64,000 nucleotides of DNA from NCBI GenBank assembly GCA_052387675.1, contig JBQTIY010000011.1, forward strand, positions 186,001 through 250,000. The letters run 5' to 3'. Source of the DNA: JBQTIY01 sp052387675 (GTDB taxonomy: Bacteria > Planctomycetota > B15-G4). Numbering within the stretch: the stretch's first letter is position 1; every line of letters starts with the position of its first letter. Position numbers and translations under genes: made by a program. Under the pieces are notes generated by a model, which saw only the letters and a program-made list of their open reading frames with translations, ran no database searches and was not told the DNA's origin. Shown in pieces: positions 58,831 through 64,000 of the stretch.

Positions 58831-60320
58831 GGAACACCCAGGCTGGTCGAGGCTTGGCGCGCCTGCTGCTGAGTGGCCTTGCCCTGATGAGTGGTCTCGC
58901 CTTGGGAGGCTTGGCGGTTGCTGCCTGCGGCGACAGCGCGCCGCCGCCCCCGCGCTGGAACGTGCTGGTGCTCACGCTCGACACGGTGCGCGCCGACCGC
59001 CTCGGCGCCTACGGACACACCGCACGCGACATCACCCCACACCTCGACGCTCTGGCGGCCGAGAGCGTGCTCTTCGAGCAGGCCTTCTCCAACAGCAGTT
59101 TCACGCCGCCCACGCACGCCTCGATCTTCACCGGCCTGCTGCCCGCCGAGCACGGCCTGCTGCACTGGAACTACCAGCTCGCCAAGGGCGTGAAAACCGC
59201 AGCCGAGATTTTCAGCGAGGCCGGCTATCGCACCGGCGCCTTCACACCGATGCAGACGCTCCTCAGTCTGGGCCTGCGCCGCGGCTTCGAGGAGAAGCAA
59301 AGCCCGCCCTACCAGAAGGTGCAGACCGCGCTGGGCGAACAGGTGGTGCTGGCCGACGCGGATGCGCTCAACGCCGCCGCGCTGCCGTGGCTCACCTCGA
59401 GCAGCAGCCAGCCCTTCTTTGCCTGGATCCATTACTACGACGCGCATCGGCCCTACGGCCGGCAGGGCGCCGAATGGGCCGGGCGCTACACCGAGCGCGA
59501 CGACTTCCGGCTCGGCGCAGAAGCGGTCGGCGCGATCGAGCAGTGGTACCAGCTCACGCCGGCCAAGCGCGCCGCCATGGGCCTCACCCCCGAGCAGACA
59601 CAGATCATCAAGGACAAGTACGACGGCGGCCTCTCCTATTTGGACGACCGCGTCGGCCGGCTGCTTGCCGAGCTGCGGCGCAGCGGCGTGCTGGAGCGCA
59701 CGCTGCTCATCGTGCTGGCCGATCACGGAGAAGTGCTGGACGAGCACGAAGAGGAGTGGTTCTCGCACGACCCCCATCTCTGGACTGAGAACACGCACAT
59801 TCCGCTGCTGATCCGCTTCCCGGACGGCATGCACGCCAAGCAGCGCGTGCCCGGCTTGGTCAGCCAAGTGGATGTGCTGCCCACGCTGCTAGACCTCTTC
59901 CGCTTGCCGCCCGGTGATCCTGAGCCCGCCGGCCGGAGCCTGCTGCCGTTCATCGAGGTGGCCGCCCGAGGCGAGACTCTGCCGCCGCGCGTCGTGCTGG
60001 CCGATCGCATCGGCGATGACCGCGTGCCGGAGAACGCGCCTCCCGAACGCCTGGCCCAGAAGCGCGACCACAAGCGCAGTGTGCGCAAAGGCGAGCACCT
60101 GCTGCTCGTGGAACACGACCGCGGCAATCGCACGACACTGCACACCGTCGAAGGCGGCGCCCGCGAGGCGCGCGACATCTCGGCCGACGAGCCCAAACTT
60201 CTCGAACAACTCCTGCGCATCTACGGTGATCTGCTTTCGGCACTGCGCAGGCCAGCCGACACGCAGTCGAGCGATCTGGACGAGAACGACCGGATCTTCC
60301 TCGATCAGATGGGCTACTAG
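58827..60320 (+). CDS. Alkaline-phosphatase/sulfatase-fold protein with Thr in the nucleophile position
   Basis: 497 residues with a lipoprotein-like leader (LAVAACGDS). Sulfatase-superfamily landmarks: LVLTLDTVRADRLGAYG with metal ligand D52, TPPTHASIFTGLLPAEHG, WIHYYDAHRPY, and LADHGEVLDEHEEEWFSH with the second metal-binding pair. The CxPxR sulfatase signature is replaced by T93-P-P-T-H97, so formylglycine cannot form; Thr as nucleophile is known from phosphoethanolamine/phosphoglycerol transferases of the same fold. It may transfer or remove a phosphate-linked group on the glycan made by the operon. Confidence 0.85.
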   Translation: MRNTQAGRGLARLLLSGLALMSGLALGGLAVAACGDSAPPPPRWNVLVLTLDTVRADRLGAYGHTARDITPHLDALAAESVLFEQAFSNSSFTPPTHASIFTGLLPAEHGLLHWNYQLAKGVKTAAEIFSEAGYRTGAFTPMQTLLSLGLRRGFEEKQSPPYQKVQTALGEQVVLADADALNAAALPWLTSSSSQPFFAWIHYYDAHRPYGRQGAEWAGRYTERDDFRLGAEAVGAIEQWYQLTPAKRAAMGLTPEQTQIIKDKYDGGLSYLDDRVGRLLAELRRSGVLERTLLIVLADHGEVLDEHEEEWFSHDPHLWTENTHIPLLIRFPDGMHAKQRVPGLVSQVDVLPTLLDLFRLPPGDPEPAGRSLLPFIEVAARGETLPPRVVLADRIGDDRVPENAPPERLAQKRDHKRSVRKGEHLLLVEHDRGNRTTLHTVEGGAREARDISADEPKLLEQLLRIYGDLLSALRRPADTQSSDLDENDRIFLDQMGY

Positions 60321-60323
60321 CGC

Positions 60324-61682
60324 ATGAGCGGCGCGCGGGGCCCGCGACTCTGGACCGCGCTGCTCATCGGCCTCGCACTGCTCTTCCCAGTGGGCGCGCT
60401 GCTGCAACCCTGGCTCTGGCCCGCGCGCTCGCAACTGCCGGCCGTGCCGCGTCAGCTCAACCAGCCGGTGATCCTCATCACCGTGGCGGGGCTGCGCGCC
60501 GACAGACTGCACCACTTGGGCTACGCGCGAGCGACGTCGCCGTCCATCGACCGCCTGGCCGACTCCGGTGTGAGCTTCCAGACCTTCTACGCCAGCAGCA
60601 ACGATGCGCTGAGCACGGCCGCCGCGCTGCTCACCGGACTTTGCCCGCTGCAAACGGGCCTGGGGTCGGCGCCGCCCGGACCGGCCGGGCCGGGGCGCAG
60701 CGACGCGCGTGTCCTGCCGGCTGAGCAGGAGACTCTCGCCGAGCGCGCACTCGCGGCGCGCTACAGCACCGCCGCCGTGCTCTCCAATCCCGCGCTCATC
60801 GGGCACGGCCTCGAACAGGGCTTCAGCCAAGTGGCGGCCTTGCCCGGCGCGACAGCCGAGCAGGCGCTCAGCGCGGCGGCAGCGCTCCTGCCCTCCTTGG
60901 GCGATCGCTTCCTCTTGTGGATCGACCTCGGCGACCTCTGCGCGCCCTACGGCGGCGACTCACTGGACCTCGCGCGCTTCGCTCCGGACGCGCCGCCGGG
61001 CTTCGGCTCGCAGCCCGGTGACTACGACCTCGATGAGGCGAGCCTCGCGGCGCGCGGCTTCGGCGCGCGCGAGCGCGCTTGGCTCTCGGCGCGCTACGAC
61101 GCGGCGCTCTTTGCGCTCGATGCGGCCGTCGGGCGCTTCGTGGAAACGCTCTCGGCGCAGAACCGCCTGCACACGCTCACGCTCTGCCTCACCGGCCTGC
61201 GCGGCGAGCGGCTGGACGAGCGCGCCGGCCGCGCCTTCACGCACGGCGTCGACCTCTACGAGCCGAGCCTGCGCGTGCCCTTCGTGCTCACGCTGCCGGC
61301 CAAGTTTGTGCGCGGGCTGCGCCTCGACCGCCTCGGCCACTCCGTGGATGTCGCCCCCACGCTCGCCGACCTGGGCCTGCGGCAGGCCTGGCCCGGCACG
61401 AGCGGCATCTCGCTGGCCGTCGCGATTCGCTATCAGCAGCACCCCAACAAGTTCATCTTTGCGCAGGGAGCGCTGCAGCCGCGCCGAGACGAGCCCGCGC
61501 TGGCCGGTCAGGTGCTGCGCCTGCCCACGCACAAGCTCATCACCAACGCCACCTTCACGCGCAACGAGCTGTACCTCATCGCCTCCGATCCGGGCGAGAC
61601 GACGCCGGTGGCGGTGAATGCCCTGCAGCTCGATGTGCTCGCCGGGCACGGCCGCGCCTGGTTCGACGCCTGCGTGCGCTGA
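60324..61682 (+). CDS. Sulfatase-fold pseudoenzyme paralogue
   Basis: 452 residues, three bases after the previous gene. An N-terminal membrane helix (ALLIGLALLFPVGALLQPWL) anchors a domain that aligns with its neighbour: VILITVAGLRADRLHHLGYA replaces the LTLDTVRAD metal motif (D lost), SSNDALSTAAALLTG replaces TPPTHASIFTG (nucleophile and following residues lost) and LTGLRGERLDE replaces LADHGEVLDE (D and H lost). The fold is otherwise kept, including DVAPTLADLGL and the C-terminal domain. Probably a non-catalytic partner of the active paralogue. Confidence 0.75.
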   Translation: MSGARGPRLWTALLIGLALLFPVGALLQPWLWPARSQLPAVPRQLNQPVILITVAGLRADRLHHLGYARATSPSIDRLADSGVSFQTFYASSNDALSTAAALLTGLCPLQTGLGSAPPGPAGPGRSDARVLPAEQETLAERALAARYSTAAVLSNPALIGHGLEQGFSQVAALPGATAEQALSAAAALLPSLGDRFLLWIDLGDLCAPYGGDSLDLARFAPDAPPGFGSQPGDYDLDEASLAARGFGARERAWLSARYDAALFALDAAVGRFVETLSAQNRLHTLTLCLTGLRGERLDERAGRAFTHGVDLYEPSLRVPFVLTLPAKFVRGLRLDRLGHSVDVAPTLADLGLRQAWPGTSGISLAVAIRYQQHPNKFIFAQGALQPRRDEPALAGQVLRLPTHKLITNATFTRNELYLIASDPGETTPVAVNALQLDVLAGHGRAWFDACVR

Positions 61683-61731
61683 GCGCGCCGGCGCAGCGGC
61701 CGCGGCCCGTCGCCCTGCGCTGGGCGCGGCT

Positions 61732-63720
61732 TTAGAAGCCGGTTGTGCGCGGCTTGGCCGTGCGCGCCGCGTTCATCTCTTCGGGCGTGAGCCGGTACAT
61801 GCGGATCGTGTGACCGATCATGAACTCCGGCTGCTTGTCGGCTAGGAAGGCATAGGCCTCGGGCATGCGGAGCTGGAGCGCCAAGTGCACCGCCACCCAG
61901 GGCTGCTGCGGAGTGTCGAGATTCTGTCCGCCGAAGATCGGCCGATAGCGCACGCCCCAGACCTCGGGATCGCCCTCGGTGTACGGGTCGTAATAGATCC
62001 AGTCCGGCTCGTCCGGCTCGTCCGGCGCGCCGGGCGCGACTTGCGCGCGTGTGCGACTGGCCATCCAGCGCCCGAGGCGCGCCGTGTCCTGGCCCCAGTC
62101 GTCGCCGATGATCGACCAGCGCCAGCCGTTCTCGGGTCCGCCCACCCACTCGTTGAAGTACATGTGGTTCTGCGGCTGGCGCGCGAGGCTGGCGAGGCTG
62201 GCCCAGAGCACGAGCACGCCAACGGCGGACATCGTGGGCGCGGCGGCGGCCGGCGCGCGGCCGGCGCGGAAGAGCAAGGCCGCGGCCACGAGCGGAACGA
62301 TGAGCGTCAGTTCATGACGGAGGTGCCAGGCTCCCGTGTCGCCGAAGCCGAAGCGGCCGAGCAGCGCCGCGAGCACGAGCAGCGCGACGGCCAAGCGCCG
62401 TTCGCCGCGGCCGAGCAGCGAGGGATCGGCAAAGCGACTGGCCGCCACGGCGAAGAAGGGCACGACCGGCAGCGCGTACTTGAAGCCAAGCTGCACATCG
62501 CCCAGTGAGAGGAAGGCCAGCAGCAGCAGGGGATAGAGCCAGAGCGCCGCTTCGTGGAGCGCTCCTCGCCAAGCGCGCCACAGCGCCAGCAGCGAGAGCA
62601 GCAGCAAGAGCGAGAAGCCCTCGGGATTCTTGATCAGCCAGCTCAGCGCGAAGAACTCGGGCGCGCCCTGCTTGCTCACCTCTCCGCGCCAGTAGTTGCT
62701 GTGCCCCGACTCGGCGTGCTCGGTCTGATGATCGAAACCCTTGAGCAGCGAGAGCAGCGGAATGGGCTGGTCGCTGCCGAAGACGCGCTGCAGTCCGCTC
62801 TCGAGCGCCTCGTTGTGGAAGACGCGGCCGTCGGCGCCCTTGAGTCCGAAGCGCGGATGCACGCGCGCTTCGGCGAGCGAACGGGCCTCGCCGAGATAGA
62901 GCAGCCAGAGCACACCCAAGGCGGCGGCCCCGCCCACAAAGGCCCAGCCCAGCAGCGCCGGCCGGCGCCAAGCCAGCGCGGCGACCAGCACGATGAGCCC
63001 GAAGACCGGCAGGAGCATGAGCGCACTGAGCTTGCTGCCGAGGGCCAGACCAAGCATCAAAGCGCAGAGCAGCAGGTGTCGCTTGGCTCCGGCTGGCAAC
63101 GGGCCCTGCCGCTCGCCGTGCAGCCAGCGCCAGAGATGGAAGCAGGCGAGGAAGCCGAAGACCGTGAGCGCGAAATCGTTGCCGGCGGTCGTGGCGTGCG
63201 CAATGAGATTGGGATTGAGCGCGGCGAGCGCCAGCGCCACGAGCCCGGCCGAGCCGCCGAAGGCCAAGGCCGCCCAACGCCAGACGTAGAGCAGCAGCAG
63301 CACGCCGAGGACCAGTCCGGGCAGACGCGCGAGAAAGAGCATCGTGGCCGCGCTGGCCCGCGGCTGATGCGCGAAGAACTGGAACTCGATGCCGGGCCGC
63401 ACTTGGTAGTCGGGCGGCAGCTCCAGGTCGAGAGCCAGCAGCGGCAGCGCCAGCAGATACTTGGCCAGCGGCGGGTGCTCGCGGTTGAACGAGAGGTCGC
63501 CGGTGACGAGGTAGCTGTACCCGCTGAGCAGATACATCGGCTCGTCGTAGGCCTCGGAATCGGAGGCCGCCCGCCAGGCGCCGAGCACCACAAAAAGCAG
63601 GACGAGCATCGCAACGAGCCAGCGGTGCTGGCCTGCTGGCCGCTGATCGACCGGTTGCGGCGGCGCTGGTGGCGGGGCCTGCGCTGACGTCCCGGCCGGA
63701 TTGCTCGCCGCCTCACTCAC
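61732..63720 (-). CDS. GT39/ArnT-like membrane glycosyltransferase
   Basis: 662 residues with about eleven membrane helices. The first extracytoplasmic loop holds the GT39 (PMT/ArnT) catalytic pattern: SDSEAYDEPMYLLSGYSYL, then GDLSFNREHPPLAKYLLALP (acidic pair in the DE and the HPPL motif). The C-terminal 150 residues form a soluble domain (YFNEWVGGPENGWRWSIIGD). It would move a sugar from a polyprenyl-phosphate donor to protein or lipid outside the cytoplasm. It converges with the sulfatase operon, 49 bp apart. Confidence 0.88.
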   Translation of the reverse strand: MSEAASNPAGTSAQAPPPAPPQPVDQRPAGQHRWLVAMLVLLFVVLGAWRAASDSEAYDEPMYLLSGYSYLVTGDLSFNREHPPLAKYLLALPLLALDLELPPDYQVRPGIEFQFFAHQPRASAATMLFLARLPGLVLGVLLLLYVWRWAALAFGGSAGLVALALAALNPNLIAHATTAGNDFALTVFGFLACFHLWRWLHGERQGPLPAGAKRHLLLCALMLGLALGSKLSALMLLPVFGLIVLVAALAWRRPALLGWAFVGGAAALGVLWLLYLGEARSLAEARVHPRFGLKGADGRVFHNEALESGLQRVFGSDQPIPLLSLLKGFDHQTEHAESGHSNYWRGEVSKQGAPEFFALSWLIKNPEGFSLLLLLSLLALWRAWRGALHEAALWLYPLLLLAFLSLGDVQLGFKYALPVVPFFAVAASRFADPSLLGRGERRLAVALLVLAALLGRFGFGDTGAWHLRHELTLIVPLVAAALLFRAGRAPAAAAPTMSAVGVLVLWASLASLARQPQNHMYFNEWVGGPENGWRWSIIGDDWGQDTARLGRWMASRTRAQVAPGAPDEPDEPDWIYYDPYTEGDPEVWGVRYRPIFGGQNLDTPQQPWVAVHLALQLRMPEAYAFLADKQPEFMIGHTIRMYRLTPEEMNAARTAKPRTTGF

Positions 63721-63787
63721 CGAGCAGATGCTCGCACACGCGACGCGGACCCGGAAGCCCGCGCCGCGTGTGCGCCTTGCTCAGCGC

Positions 63788-64000
63788 TCAGTTCTGCGGA
63801 TGCAGCGCGGCCAGCTCGGCGGCGCGCGTGCCGCTCGGCGTGCCTTGGTACTTCTTGGCGATGCTCGCGTAAGACTTCACGGCCTTCTCCAGGTCGCCCT
63901 TGCGGAAGGTCGACATGGCTTCCTGCAGCTTGTCCCAGGCGGCCAATTCGTTCTTGGCCTCCTTGTTCTTCAGCAGGGCCTCGGCCGCCGCCTTCGCCGC
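63788..64000 (-). CDS. C-terminal end of a helical (TPR-like) protein, cut by window
   Basis: 71 codons including the stop are visible; the gene continues past 64000. The sequence (ELAAWDKLQEAMSTFRKGDL, EKAVKSYASIAKKYQGTPSG, TRAAELAAL) fits a tetratricopeptide-like helix pair at the end of a longer exported or scaffold protein. It lies 67 bp upstream of the GT39 gene on the same strand. Confidence 0.7.
   Translation of the reverse strand, partial: AAKAAAEALLKNKEAKNELAAWDKLQEAMSTFRKGDLEKAVKSYASIAKKYQGTPSGTRAAELAALHPQN

Overview
The window reads as chromosomal DNA from a GC-rich bacterium of the Planctomycetes (phylum placement is an inference; genus cannot be read). Pointers are three EutN/CcmL microcompartment vertex proteins with a nearby class II aldolase, an ECF sigma factor overlapping a Ser/Thr kinase with C-terminal repeats, a TIGR03067-type lipoprotein, and several large secreted FG-GAP and beta-helix proteins that share one C-terminal module.

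Layout. 1-5775 (+): an ABC-2 exporter (ATPase cut by the window edge), a DUF4139 surface protein, a SurA-like protein and three BMC-P genes, nearly all overlapping or abutting. 5.8-7.9 kb: a long palindrome, a PadR-like regulator, tRNA-Arg(UCG) on the minus strand and the class II aldolase, whose 3' end is repeated in tandem. 8-13.6 kb: four exported proteins (FG-GAP, unknown, AWGEN-repeat, beta-helix). 13.6-15.3 kb (-): three small exported proteins. 15.5-18.8 kb (+): ECF sigma factor and kinase. 19-25.8 kb: a large secreted protein, an S41 peptidase, a TIGR03067 lipoprotein, a DoxX protein, a DUF2867 relic and an M14 carboxypeptidase.

26.1-36.1 kb (-): about 18 small genes, all on one strand, mostly lipoproteins or small membrane proteins, separated in several places by attC-like recombination sites. 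This looks like an integron cassette array without an integrase in the window (a CALIN). It is the most distinctive accessory region here.

36.2-50.5 kb: a CopZ-like metallochaperone, glucose-6-phosphate isomerase, an FG-GAP protein, a single RND pump subunit, proline-pathway aldehyde dehydrogenase, a solute-binding lipoprotein, a large zinc metalloprotease and a ferredoxin-NADP-reductase-like flavoprotein. Three copies of a ~123 bp intergenic repeat lie at 43.6, 49.2 and 50.5 kb. 50.7-54.1 kb (-): a beta-helix protein and another FG-GAP protein. 54.5-63.7 kb: a cell-envelope glycan block of two GT2 polyprenol-phosphate glycosyltransferases, a GT87-like membrane transferase, a GT9 heptosyltransferase-like enzyme, two alkaline-phosphatase/sulfatase-fold proteins (the second lacking its active-site residues) and a GT39 transferase. 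The GT9-GT2-sulfatase-pseudosulfatase genes overlap or touch and form one operon. The last 213 bases hold the C-terminus of a repeat protein.
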